From positions 1-64,000 of the forward strand of contig CAUYUJ010016482.1 of the NCBI GenBank assembly GCA_963575745.1: a stretch of DNA of 64,000 nucleotides, read 5' to 3'. Each line of letters opens with the position of its first letter. Position 1 is the first letter of the stretch. A program made the position numbers and the translations under genes. This DNA is from Prorocentrum cordatum (lineage: Eukaryota; Sar; Dinophyceae; Prorocentrales; Prorocentraceae). The notes beneath the pieces are model-generated. The model saw nothing but the letters and a program-made list of their open reading frames with translations. It ran no database searches and had not been told where the DNA came from. Positions 41,164 to 49,925 of this stretch are shown here, one piece after another.

Positions 41164-41510
41164 TGTATGTATGCATGCATGTATGTATGTATGTGTGTAT
41201 GTATGTATGTATGTATGTATGGATGGATGGATGGATGGATGGATGTATGGATGGATGGATGGATGTATGTATGTATGTATGTATGTATGTATGTATGAAT
41301 GTATGTATGTATGTATGTGTGTCTGTGTGTGTATGTATGTATATATGCATGCATGCATGCATGCATGCATGCATGCATGCATGCATGCATGCATGTATGT
41401 ATGTATGTATGTATGTATGTATGTATGTATGTATGTATGTATGTATGTATGTATGTATGTATGTATGTATGTATGTATGTATGTATGCGTGTATGTACGT
41501 ATGTATGTCT
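41110..41510. repeat. GTAT tetranucleotide array with GGAT and GCAT blocks
   Basis: About 400 bases of ATGT units, with internal blocks of ATGG (41220-41265) and ATGC (41345-41395). The frames encoding YVCM or HTYI repeats on either strand are artefacts. Confidence 0.95.
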
Positions 41511-41550
41511 GTATGCTTGTAGACAAATAGACATATATATATATATATAT

Positions 41551-41651
41551 ATGAACCTTCCAAGGAAACCTATGCGGAGTCCACCTGAGCGTGCGCGACG
41601 CCGTTGATGGATAACGGTTGAGTTTCATCCATCTGCCGTAGCTGTGTTGGC
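41551..41651 (+). repeat. Split direct repeat A1
   Basis: 101 bases identical to 48800-48900. Preceded by a TA tract (41532-41550). Confidence 0.95.
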
Positions 41652-41891
41652 TCGAGACAGGCAGCGGAGTCACCGGGCGGTGCCGCCCGTCTGTGGCCGC
41701 TGCCGAGCCACTCTGTCTACTGAAAGTTCGCCGCGCCGAGCGCGGCCGCGTGCAGGCCACGCTCGGACGACTGATTCTGATCAGCCTCGCTGGCAGACTT
41801 TGCGGGCTGAGGGGAGCGAAGACCTGGCTGGGAGACGAGGATCCCGGGCGCGGGTCGCCCCTCTCCCGCGCCGCTGCTGGCGAGGAGCCCG

Positions 41892-43334
41892 ATGGAGCGG
41901 GCAGCCCCGGGTGCCGCCGGGTGGCCCTTCCCGAGAGGGGCCTGGCTCGACGCGGCGCTGAACGGCGACCTGGTGCCGGGGCTGCCGCTGTGGGCTGGTG
42001 CACGGGTCCTGGCGCGCGTCAAGGACGACGACGGGGCGCCGCAGGGCGTCGAGATGCTCGAAGTGGAGGTCGCCTACCAAGCGGACGCCTTCGGCCGTTT
42101 CTTCAAGGGGCGGCACGTGGGCGCCAGCGACCCGTACTTCTCATGGTATGCAGCCTCCTCCGGGCAGCAGGGCGCGCGCCCCCTGGCCACGGTCTTCCAC
42201 CTCTGCAAGTGCAGCGCCGCCGAGTGCGGGGCGGTCGCCCCAGTGGGCGCAGTAGTCGAGCACTTGGACGTGTGGCAGGTGGTGGACCCCCGCGATGTGG
42301 CCCGCGAGCAGGCGAAGCTCATCTGCCCGGCCGCGGACCCTGGAGCGCCTGTACTGGCCGACGCGCCCTCGGCCGAGCCGATGCCTGGAGAGCTCGGCGG
42401 ATGGCCGCTCGGGGACGGGGCCAACGAGGACGAGGAGGAGCCTCGCGGGCCACCGCGCAAGCGAGCCCGCGAGGTGGAGGGCACCCAGACCCCTGGCGGA
42501 CCAGGAGATACGAGCCCGCTCGACCAGGAGCTTGCTGGGCTCGAGGAGACCGCCGAGGACCCCGAGCTCGAGGCGCGGCTGGCGCGGCTCGGGGGCAAGG
42601 CAGCTCGTGGTGGGCCGAGGCAGGGCACGCCCAAGAATGCCGCGCGCCCAGCAGGGGCCGTGGGCGAGCGCCTGGCGCAGGTGGTAGCTGGCCGAGCCGC
42701 CGCTGCTGCCCCTGCGCGCGCCAGCGCCTCGGGATCGAAGAGCAGGCTGGCGTCAGCGTTGACCGCTGCGCTCCTGGGGCGCGACGACGACGACGCGGAG
42801 GACGGCGCGGAGAGCGACACGGAGCGCCTCGGGGGCCGCGATCGCTACCAGGGCGTGAACATCAAGCGCGACTTGTTCCGCAGGATCGCTCGGCAGCGGC
42901 CTGGTGCTCTCCTCGAGAATGGGCTCGGCCACCTGCGCAGCCAGTTCACCCAGCAGCTGTCCGCGGGCGAAGCCGACCCTCTGGCCCCATGCGTCACGCA
43001 GTTCCTGAACACGGTGTTCTTCGTTGCTCACCCGCCGCGCACGCTGGGGACAGACGAGGTGCGGGTCCTCCGCACGCTGGGGCTGGCGCTCGACGGCATC
43101 CTGCGCGGAGAGGTCGTCGAGACTGCGGATCTGCTCATGCAGGAGTTCAAGGCGCGGACGATGGCCATCCGCGACGGGAACTGGCGGTCAGCACGGTGGC
43201 TCACGCTGGTCGCACAGGAACAGCTTCCATCAGGCGCCTCTCTGGACGAGGAGAACGCCGCCGAGAAGGTCGAGGCCCGGGAGCTGAAGGTCGCCGAACT
43301 CCGCCAGCGGCTTGCAGACCGCAGGCCGGGCTAG
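41892..43334 (+). CDS. Gag-like ORF1 of the tyrosine-recombinase element
   Basis: 480 residues from ATG 41892. The N-terminal 110 residues form a compact part (GARVLARVKDDDGAPQGVEM, YFSWYAASSGQQGARPLATV, FHLCKCSAAECGAV). A charged, low-complexity middle (about 175-310) holds a basic PPRKRAREVEG. A helical C-terminal part follows (NIKRDLFRRIARQRPGALL, VTQFLNTVFFVAHPPRTL, RSARWLTLVAQEQLPSG). No zinc knuckle is seen. Position and composition suggest the structural protein of the element. It ends at TAG 43332, and the same frame reopens soon after. Confidence 0.6.
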   Translation: MERAAPGAAGWPFPRGAWLDAALNGDLVPGLPLWAGARVLARVKDDDGAPQGVEMLEVEVAYQADAFGRFFKGRHVGASDPYFSWYAASSGQQGARPLATVFHLCKCSAAECGAVAPVGAVVEHLDVWQVVDPRDVAREQAKLICPAADPGAPVLADAPSAEPMPGELGGWPLGDGANEDEEEPRGPPRKRAREVEGTQTPGGPGDTSPLDQELAGLEETAEDPELEARLARLGGKAARGGPRQGTPKNAARPAGAVGERLAQVVAGRAAAAAPARASASGSKSRLASALTAALLGRDDDDAEDGAESDTERLGGRDRYQGVNIKRDLFRRIARQRPGALLENGLGHLRSQFTQQLSAGEADPLAPCVTQFLNTVFFVAHPPRTLGTDEVRVLRTLGLALDGILRGEVVETADLLMQEFKARTMAIRDGNWRSARWLTLVAQEQLPSGASLDEENAAEKVEARELKVAELRQRLADRRPG

Positions 43335-43358
43335 GGGTCTGGCCGGGAGCCGTCTCCG

Positions 43359-43811
43359 TTGCAGGGGGGGACGGCACCTGCAGGCCATGGGCGCGCGGAG
43401 GCGCGCCCCCCGCCCCCTGCTACCGGGACGCCAGTCTCGGGATCGGCCGAGGCGATGAGGATCCTTGCCGGACGCGTTCCAGGCGACGGTCCCGCAGCTC
43501 CCCCCGCCGAGAAGAAGCCGCCAGCGGCGCGGAGGACCAGCCGCAGTCCCACGCGGTCAGTCCAGCTCCTGAGCGACTCGGAGGGGGACCTCGACGCAGC
43601 AGCCGCCGCCCGCGTGCCACCAGCGGAGGCGGCGGCGAGCCGGAGCTTCTCGCAGCACAAGGCGGCCCACCCGAGGCGCGAGGGCGAGACCCAGGCAGCG
43701 TGGAAGGCGCGCATCGGGAGGCCGCTGGCTGCCAAGAGCCGCGGCAAAGGCAAGACGGGGAAGAGCCGCGGCACGGGCACTGCTCGCAGGACGGCCTGGG
43801 TTCGAGCGTGA
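43359..43811 (+). CDS. Small basic ORF between gag and pol
   Basis: An open frame in the same phase as ORF1, after its TAG. It is Ala/Pro-rich, then strongly basic at the end (AAKSRGKGKTGKSRGTGTAR), so a nucleic-acid-binding tail is likely. The first ATG in frame is near 43456, so the true start is uncertain. It ends at TGA 43809-43811, which overlaps the first codons of the pol frame; a shift of one base would fuse the two. Confidence 0.4.
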   Translation: MQGGTAPAGHGRAEARPPPPATGTPVSGSAEAMRILAGRVPGDGPAAPPAEKKPPAARRTSRSPTRSVQLLSDSEGDLDAAAAARVPPAEAAASRSFSQHKAAHPRREGETQAAWKARIGRPLAAKSRGKGKTGKSRGTGTARRTAWVRA

Positions 43812-46800
43812 GGGCCGACACGGCTAAGGCCGCGGCCCACAGCACGCCCCCGCCTGCCCTCCGCCCGCCTGAGCGGCAGCTACGCGGCAGTTCGCAGGCT
43901 CGGCGGTGGCGCCAGATGCTAGCCGAGGTGGGCACGGGCGTCAGCTCCAAGTTCAGGCTGGCCCTCGCAGTCCACGAGGCGGTGCACGGCTCGCCAGGGG
44001 CGATCGGGCGGTACGTTCGTAAGATGTGCACTTCGCCAGACCCCACGGCCAGCTTCGCGCGGCTGCGCGAGGTGTTGCCGTTACCACTGCCCGACGCCCC
44101 ACTCTTCGAGAGGTACCGCGCCGCCTGGTACCTGCACCAGCAGCTGCCGGAGACCTGCGAGGTGGACGCCGCCACGGCGCAGGGGTGGGCCCAGCTCGTG
44201 GTCTTCAGCCTGAACTACCAGTACACGGGGCACATGCGCAGTCCCACCGTCGCCGCGAGGCGGCCCACGGCTAGCCAGGTTAGTGCGCTCGGCATTGTGC
44301 AGGAGGCCTGTGAGTATTTCGTTCAGGATGCCGCCACAGCCTTCGAGCTCCCGGACTGGGACCGGGTCATCTCGTCGAGGACCGTCTCCTACGGGGGCGA
44401 GGAGACGGCCCGCGCCTTGCCGCTCTCGCTCGCGGGCATCATGCCAGGCCTCCCCGCGCGCGGCGTTGCCGCCTCGGTCAAGGCGGTCGACATCGCGGAC
44501 GCTCAGGTGGGCGCCTGGCTTGCCGACCCCACGCTGGCTTTGCTCCCACGAGATGAGTGGCCTGCAGAGGTCCCGCGGGCAGCGATCCAGGTCACGTCCA
44601 AGCAGGAGTGGTACCGCATCGGGACCAAGCTCGTCGAGCTGGGGCTGGCGGCGCCGATCGCCGACGACCGCATCTTCAAGGTCGGGAACCGCAAGGTGCT
44701 TGCGGGGGCGTTCGGGGTCGCCAAGGGAGGCACGCCGTCACCTGGGCAGGCGTGCGTCCAGCGGTTAATCATCAACATGGTCCCGGCCAACAGCTACCAG
44801 CGCATCATGAGGGATGACATCGGGACCCTTAGCGCGTCGCCCTCGTGGGTCGCCATCCCGCTCCCAGAGGGCCACATGCTGCTCTGGTCCTCGGATGACC
44901 AAGCCTCCGCTTTCTACTGCTACGAGCTGCCCGAGGCCTGGCAGCCATACATGACCCTCGCGGAGGCGATCCCGAACGAGCTCATCGGTGTGCCGGGTCC
45001 TGGGAAGACTCACCTCGCGCTGCGCGTCATCCCGATGGGCTGGATCAACGCGGTCACGGTGTTTCAGCACTGCCACAGGCGCCTCGGGTTCGGCTCTCGC
45101 CCCCTCGCTGCGGGGTTTCCCGCAGAGCTCGAGTGGCGCAAGGACCGGCCGCTTCCGTTCAAGTCGAAGGAGCTCGAGCAGCAGTGGATCCAGTACTACA
45201 TCGACGACTGGGACCATGGCGAGGTGGTGCCCAACGCGATGGTCGCGGAGCTCCTCGGCACGATGAGCTGCGCGCAGGAGGAGCAGAGGGCCGCCTACGG
45301 CCGCTCGGGGATCAGCGTCGCCCCCGGCAAGGCCAAGCACCGCGCGCTGGTCCTGGAGCGGATGGGCGCGGGTCTTGACGGGGCCGTCGGCCGGGTCGGA
45401 GTCACGACCGAGAAGCTGCACCAGCTGCTGGCGTTCATCCTGTGGGGCATGGGCAGGCAGGGCCTCTCGTCACAGGGCATGCTCATGATCCTAGGCAGGT
45501 GCGCCAGGGCAGCGGAGTTCAGGAGGCCTTTCATGGGATTCCTCAACAGCGTGTGGGCTGCTGGACGCTGGACGCGTCCGCAGACTGTTCCCCTTGGCAT
45601 GTGCGACGAGCTCTTGGGCTTCGCGATGGCGCTGCCGCTGGCCTACACTGACCTGCGCGCGAAGATCGACACTTGTGTCATAGCGACCGATGCCAGCGAG
45701 CGCGCCGGGGGCATCTGCCACACGGCCGGGCTCTCGGCGCAGGGCGTTGCGTGCGCGAGAGGGGGAGCTTCGGCGGTGACGTTGCGGCCTGGTGCAGTTG
45801 CGGCCCCTGTGCGGGGTGTGCGGTGGCGCCCTCGCATAGTTCTCATCGAGCTCTTCGCTGGCGCCGCGGGGGCCGCGGTGGCGGCCTCCAGACTCCCGAT
45901 CGACGTGATGGCCCATGTCAGCTGCGAGGTCGAGCCCGCCGCCCGGCGACTGGTGCGTCGCCGCTGGGCGGGCGTGATCGAGCTTGGCAACATCGAGGCC
46001 GTCGACACGGCGCGGTTTACTGAGATGCTGAAGGGCTACGCGCGGGACGCCGACTGGGTCGTCCTGACCGCGGGGAGCCCGTGCCAAGACCTGGCGAGCA
46101 TCAATGTCGTGGGGACCGGCCTGGAGGGGTCGAGGTCGAGGCTCTTCTTCCGGGTCCCCGAGCTGATCCAGGCAGCAGAGGCTGCCTTTCCCAAGCGCAC
46201 CATGTGGTTCGTCGAGAACGTGTTCAGCATGACTTTAGAGTCGAGGGCGGAGTTCACCAGGGCGCTTGGCGTCACACCCGTGTTCCTCGATGCCAGGTGT
46301 CTCACTCACGTCAGGCGGCCCCGCCTGTACTGGTGCTCGTGGCCCGTTACGGCGTTCTTGGCGTCCGACGCCACCGTCGAGACCAAGGGTGTGGGTGAAG
46401 CCACGTACTTCAAGGTCTCGCTTGCGGTGGAGAGGCTCCCACTGAGTGCCTCGCTCCTGGAGGGCTGGTCGGCGCTGGACCCTGAGGCAGACCTCCCTTG
46501 TTTCACGAGGCCGATCCCGCGGAGTCACCCGCCGTTTCGGCCCGTGGGCCTCGACCGCGCCTCGGTGAGGGCTGCAGAGCGCTGGGCTGCCGACAGCTAC
46601 CGTTACCAGGTCAACAACTACGAGGACGGCAGCCTCATCTGGGATGCAAGGCGTGAGCGGGGCCGGCTGCCCGTGCCTGAGGAGCGTGCTGCCCTGATGG
46701 GGTTCGACCGTCTCTATTTCCAGGCCGCTGTAAAAGATAGTGCACCTGCCGCCGAGCGTGACAGCGTCATTGAGTCTCTGATCGGGAATACGTTCTGCGT

Positions 46801-47596
46801 CCAGGCTGTCATGTATCTTCTCGGCTCGTGGCTCGCTCAGGTGGGGGCGCTAGCGGCCGCCATCCCGGGCAGCAGCTGCCTCGCTGTGGGCACGTGCGAG
46901 GCGAACTGGAACGTGGTTCCCGACTTCCAGCAGCCGGGACATCGCGACCCGCGGTTGGAACGCAGCCTGATCGTGGAGTTCCTGAGGGTCGCGGACCGCG
47001 GGGGCACGGACGTCCGGCTTGACACCGGGGCACCCTACCGAGCCCGCGCGTGGCCGCGGGCAGCTCTCCGTACGCACCTCTGGGCCTGGCGGATCGCCAA
47101 AGGGTTTCGCTGGCAGCGGCCCGGGCACATCTCGGCGCTGGAGCTGGAGGCTGCAGTGGCTGGTGCGCGCTGGAGGTGCCGAGCGGTTGAGAACCACCGC
47201 TGCCGCTACCTGCACATACTGGATGCCCAAGCGATCGCGGCAGTCAGCACCAAGGGCAGATCGAGCGCGAGGGCTTTGCAGCCCGCGCTCCGCCGTCTCA
47301 ACGCCCTCCTCCTCGCGACGGCAGGGTACCCGCTGTACGGCTACTGCGACACCGACGACATGCCCGCCGACACGCCGTCCCGCTGGAGCTTCGGCCGCCG
47401 CTGCCTCGCTCCCAGCGCGGCCGCCGGCGAGGGCCAGGAGGGCCGCCCCCAGCAAGCGTGCAGCACAAGCAGCGGCAAAGGTGAGCCGGGTCACAGCTCA
47501 GGCGATGGCGCGACGAGCTGCAGCGAGATCCCAACCGCTGAGGGAGGCGATGGTCACGCCACTCACCCTGCAGCGGTACCGTGCAGCAGTCGATGA
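43808..47596 (+). CDS. Pol: reverse transcriptase, RNase H and nested C5 methyltransferase
   Basis: About 1260 residues. Reverse transcriptase: LLWSSDDQASAFYCYELPE (motif A), LRVIPMGWINAVTVFQH (motif B), QYYIDDWDHG (motif C, YxDD at 45197). RNase H starts with VIATDASERAGG (Asp codon 45689). A full cytosine-5 methyltransferase then intervenes: IELFAGAAGAAVAAS (motif I), VLTAGSPCQDLASIN (motif IV, Cys codon 46082), MWFVENVFSM (VI), VRRPRLYWCSWP (VIII), GNTFCVQAVMYLL (X). RNase H resumes with ISALELEAAVAGAR, YLHILDAQAIAAVS and DMPADTPSRW. The frame is open upstream too, by composition; the first ATG is 43916. It would copy the element's RNA into DNA and may methylate DNA. Confidence 0.85.
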   Translation: MRADTAKAAAHSTPPPALRPPERQLRGSSQARRWRQMLAEVGTGVSSKFRLALAVHEAVHGSPGAIGRYVRKMCTSPDPTASFARLREVLPLPLPDAPLFERYRAAWYLHQQLPETCEVDAATAQGWAQLVVFSLNYQYTGHMRSPTVAARRPTASQVSALGIVQEACEYFVQDAATAFELPDWDRVISSRTVSYGGEETARALPLSLAGIMPGLPARGVAASVKAVDIADAQVGAWLADPTLALLPRDEWPAEVPRAAIQVTSKQEWYRIGTKLVELGLAAPIADDRIFKVGNRKVLAGAFGVAKGGTPSPGQACVQRLIINMVPANSYQRIMRDDIGTLSASPSWVAIPLPEGHMLLWSSDDQASAFYCYELPEAWQPYMTLAEAIPNELIGVPGPGKTHLALRVIPMGWINAVTVFQHCHRRLGFGSRPLAAGFPAELEWRKDRPLPFKSKELEQQWIQYYIDDWDHGEVVPNAMVAELLGTMSCAQEEQRAAYGRSGISVAPGKAKHRALVLERMGAGLDGAVGRVGVTTEKLHQLLAFILWGMGRQGLSSQGMLMILGRCARAAEFRRPFMGFLNSVWAAGRWTRPQTVPLGMCDELLGFAMALPLAYTDLRAKIDTCVIATDASERAGGICHTAGLSAQGVACARGGASAVTLRPGAVAAPVRGVRWRPRIVLIELFAGAAGAAVAASRLPIDVMAHVSCEVEPAARRLVRRRWAGVIELGNIEAVDTARFTEMLKGYARDADWVVLTAGSPCQDLASINVVGTGLEGSRSRLFFRVPELIQAAEAAFPKRTMWFVENVFSMTLESRAEFTRALGVTPVFLDARCLTHVRRPRLYWCSWPVTAFLASDATVETKGVGEATYFKVSLAVERLPLSASLLEGWSALDPEADLPCFTRPIPRSHPPFRPVGLDRASVRAAERWAADSYRYQVNNYEDGSLIWDARRERGRLPVPEERAALMGFDRLYFQAAVKDSAPAAERDSVIESLIGNTFCVQAVMYLLGSWLAQVGALAAAIPGSSCLAVGTCEANWNVVPDFQQPGHRDPRLERSLIVEFLRVADRGGTDVRLDTGAPYRARAWPRAALRTHLWAWRIAKGFRWQRPGHISALELEAAVAGARWRCRAVENHRCRYLHILDAQAIAAVSTKGRSSARALQPALRRLNALLLATAGYPLYGYCDTDDMPADTPSRWSFGRRCLAPSAAAGEGQEGRPQQACSTSSGKGEPGHSSGDGATSCSEIPTAEGGDGHATHPAAVPCSSR
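45829..46840 (+). other. Nested cytosine-5 methyltransferase domain
   Basis: Conserved motifs I, IV, VI, VIII and X appear in order within about 340 residues: ELFAGAAG, SPCQ, ENV, RRPR, GNTF. All key residues (the Cys of PCQ, the Glu of ENV) are present, so the domain looks catalytically intact. It lies between the first Asp of RNase H and its Glu, in one uninterrupted frame. Confidence 0.85.
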
Positions 47597-48419
47597 AGTC
47601 GTTGATTTCTGGATCCAGGAGCACCGGCAGCCGCAGACGCCCGCTCAGGTCGACGCTGGCGTGGCCGCCTTCATTGAGAGCCGCTGGCTGAGCGGAGGAT
47701 CTTTGTTCGAAGTTAATAATGCTATTGCTGGCATCACGCACGCTTTCCCGCCCGTGCGAGGGCACCTGCGGGACAGCTGGCGCTTGGCCAAGACGTGGCA
47801 ACGACTGGAGCCAGCTGGGCGGGCGCTGCCGATTGGTCCGCTGATCGCGGCAGCATTCGCTGGTGCATTTGCAGCCGTAGGCCAGCTCGGTGCTGCGGCG
47901 GTGCTGGCTGCGGGCTACGATGCTTTCCTCCGGACGGGTGAGATGACCTCGCTCGTGTGGTCCGATGTACAGCTGTACCCACTCCGACGAATGGCCGTGC
48001 TGCAGCTGCGCAACGCCAAGAGCCAGCATCAGACTGGTGCCCGAGAGTTCGTGCTCGTGCGGAGTGGTGTAGCGGTCGCCCTCCTTGCTAGAGCAAAGGC
48101 TCAGGCGCACGGACAGGACTTGTGCCTCGGAATGGAGCCAAACAGTTTCATGAACACTTTCAGCCGAGTGCGTGAGCTGCTGGAACTGCAGGATGCTAAG
48201 CTCACCCTCTACAGCTGGCGGAGGGGCGGCGCCTCCGCCGACTTCCGCAGCCATGGCTCCATGGAGCAGACGCTGCTCCGAGGCAGATGGGCCTCGGCGC
48301 GCACGGCCCGCTTGTATGTCCAGGATGCCGTCGCCGAGGCCACTCAATTAAATCTCTCGCCCGCGCAGCGGAAGCGCTGCGGCCTGCTCGCGTCCCGCCT
48401 GCGAGCAGAAGCGAGATGA
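47505..48419 (+). CDS. Tyrosine recombinase of the element
   Basis: 304 residues from ATG 47505; the frame overlaps the end of pol by 92 bases in a different phase. Box I: AGYDAFLRTGEMTSLVWSDV with the catalytic Arg. Box II: LTLYSWRRGGASADF, where the second Arg is kept but the preceding His of classical recombinases is Tyr, a variation that needs checking against the DIRS order. The nucleophile region reads LLRGRWASARTARLYVQD, with Tyr at the expected spacing. The N-terminal part (LTLQRYRAAVDEVVDFW) is a core-binding-type helix region. It would join the circular cDNA to the genome instead of an integrase. Confidence 0.8.
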   Translation: MARRAAARSQPLREAMVTPLTLQRYRAAVDEVVDFWIQEHRQPQTPAQVDAGVAAFIESRWLSGGSLFEVNNAIAGITHAFPPVRGHLRDSWRLAKTWQRLEPAGRALPIGPLIAAAFAGAFAAVGQLGAAAVLAAGYDAFLRTGEMTSLVWSDVQLYPLRRMAVLQLRNAKSQHQTGAREFVLVRSGVAVALLARAKAQAHGQDLCLGMEPNSFMNTFSRVRELLELQDAKLTLYSWRRGGASADFRSHGSMEQTLLRGRWASARTARLYVQDAVAEATQLNLSPAQRKRCGLLASRLRAEAR

Positions 48420-48552
48420 ACTTTTCTTGCTTTGTGCTGCCTGTCTGTCTGTCCCGCCCATCCTCCACCTTTCTTCCCTCATTTCATTGCAACGAGGTGG
48501 AGGGCATATGTAAGAGCAAAGGGAGCGGCTTTTGCCAGAGTAGGGACCGTGG

Positions 48553-48801
48553 AGAGAGCTAGGGGGTTCAGGGGTTGGTGACGTTTAACCTCCCGGCGGT
48601 GCAAGTGTGTCAGCGCGTCTGGGACGCAGCGCGGGTGCTTAAGCGCCACGGCTGTGCCAGGCGGGTTGGGAGGCCCTTGGATGCCGCTGAAGGGACGGGA
48701 CCTCTCCCAACTCCTGGAATGACCCCTGAGTAGCCCCCAGAGGTCCTGGCCTGACAAGCTCCCTGGCGGAGTGCACAAAAACAGGTGAGAGAAGCATATA
48801 T
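48553..48801 (+). repeat. Split direct repeat B1
   Basis: 249 bases matching 48980-49228 with one difference. It abuts A2 directly. Confidence 0.95.
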
Positions 48802-48900
48802 GAACCTTCCAAGGAAACCTATGCGGAGTCCACCTGAGCGTGCGCGACGCCGTTGATGGATAACGGTTGAGTTTCATCCATCTGCCGTAGCTGTGTTGGC
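48800..48900 (+). repeat. Split direct repeat A2
   Basis: Identical to A1. A 79-base unique spacer (48901-48979) separates it from B2. Confidence 0.95.
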
Positions 48901-48979
48901 CCACCCACAGACAGGGGGCAGCATTGCTACCGTCTCGCGCGTGGCCGTGCCTGCCTCCGCGCGAGTATTTGCCAGGACA

Positions 48980-49228
48980 AGAGAGCTAGGGGGTTCAGGG
49001 GTTGGTGACGTTTAACCTCCCGGCGGTGCAAGTGTGTCAGCGCGTCTGGGACGCAGCGCGGGTGCTTAAGCGCCACGGCTGTGCCAGGCGGGTTGGGAGG
49101 CCCTTGGATGCCGCTGAAGGGGCGGGACCTCTCCCAACTCCTGGAATGACCCCTGAGTAGCCCCCAGAGGTCCTGGCCTGACAAGCTCCCTGGCGGAGTG
49201 CACAAAAACAGGTGAGAGAAGCATATAT
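48980..49228 (+). repeat. Split direct repeat B2, 3' end of element
   Basis: Second copy of B. It ends in a TA tract that continues to about 49247. Confidence 0.95.
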
Positions 49229-49247
49229 ATATATATATATATATATA

Positions 49248-49925
49248 ACAAGGTGTATCTATAAACATGTATAACACGGCCGACAAGCCAAAACGCCAGG
49301 CCCACAGCTGGCCCAGTGAGCTGGCAGAGGTCTCCAATTGCACAATTGTTGGTGCTAGTTCGGAGCCCTTTATTCCAAAGCAGATTCGATAAATCAATCT
49401 TCTGGTGTGCCCGCTGGGCACACATGTCCAGCTGCAGCAATCGCACGTCACAAAGACCATGGTGAACACCCCCCTCAGGATTTTGAGGCCCTGAATACCT
49501 GGGAGTGGATTTTCCTAACGCGGATCATCTATGTGGTAGTTTTGCCTTTTGGGTCATCTTGTCACCGACTTAGGGCCTTTGGGGACCTTCTTGCGGCCTT
49601 TCTGCGATTCTGGCAGGTTCTTTCCCTAAAACGGCCTCGTTCCGTGCGGTCGAGACCACAGCCCCAGGCCATTCGCACCACCGGTCCATCGTGCCCTTCA
49701 GGGAGTGGCTCCAGAAAATTGGGCCCACTGACGGGACTGATGCGCCTCATAATCATATCCTCCTCCTCCTCCTCTTCTTTCTCCAGCGCCAAAAGCTCTC
49801 CAGCCTCCCTCATCTTCCTTCTGCTGCGCCGCACACGCCGCTGGAGTGTCAAGAGGGGTCACCAGTGGGTTGTGGGGGGGTCGTCGTTAAATCGAGGAAG
49901 CACCCATCAGCTTTAGAAAATGGCC
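49248..49925. other. Non-coding flank of the element
   Basis: No repeat array and no supported gene. Short open frames on both strands lack clear protein character. Confidence 0.4.

Larger units (their letters stand above)
41551..49228 (+). mobile_element. Complete tyrosine-recombinase retrotransposon carrying a C5 methyltransferase
   Basis: 7.68 kb. Ends are split direct repeats in the order A1 (41551-41651), ORFs, B1 (48553-48801), A2 (48800-48900), B2 (48980-49228), as known for Ngaro/PAT-type members of the DIRS order. A1 and A2 are identical over 101 bases; B1 and B2 differ at one of 249 (48695 against 49122). Inside are a gag-like ORF, a small basic ORF, a reverse transcriptase/RNase H frame containing a cytosine-5 methyltransferase, and a tyrosine recombinase. 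A TA dinucleotide tract lies at both edges, so the element may have entered a TA repeat. Near-identical repeats and an intact long frame point to recent activity. Confidence 0.9.

Noticed and set aside
41000-41563. Long HTYI and YVCM repeat proteins on both strands
   Set aside because: By-products of the GTAT tetranucleotide array, which has no stops in most frames.
41693-43807. Upstream half of the 1967-codon open frame as part of pol
   Set aside because: It runs antiphase through the gag-like ORF1 with Arg/Gly/Ala-rich text; open only because of GC content.
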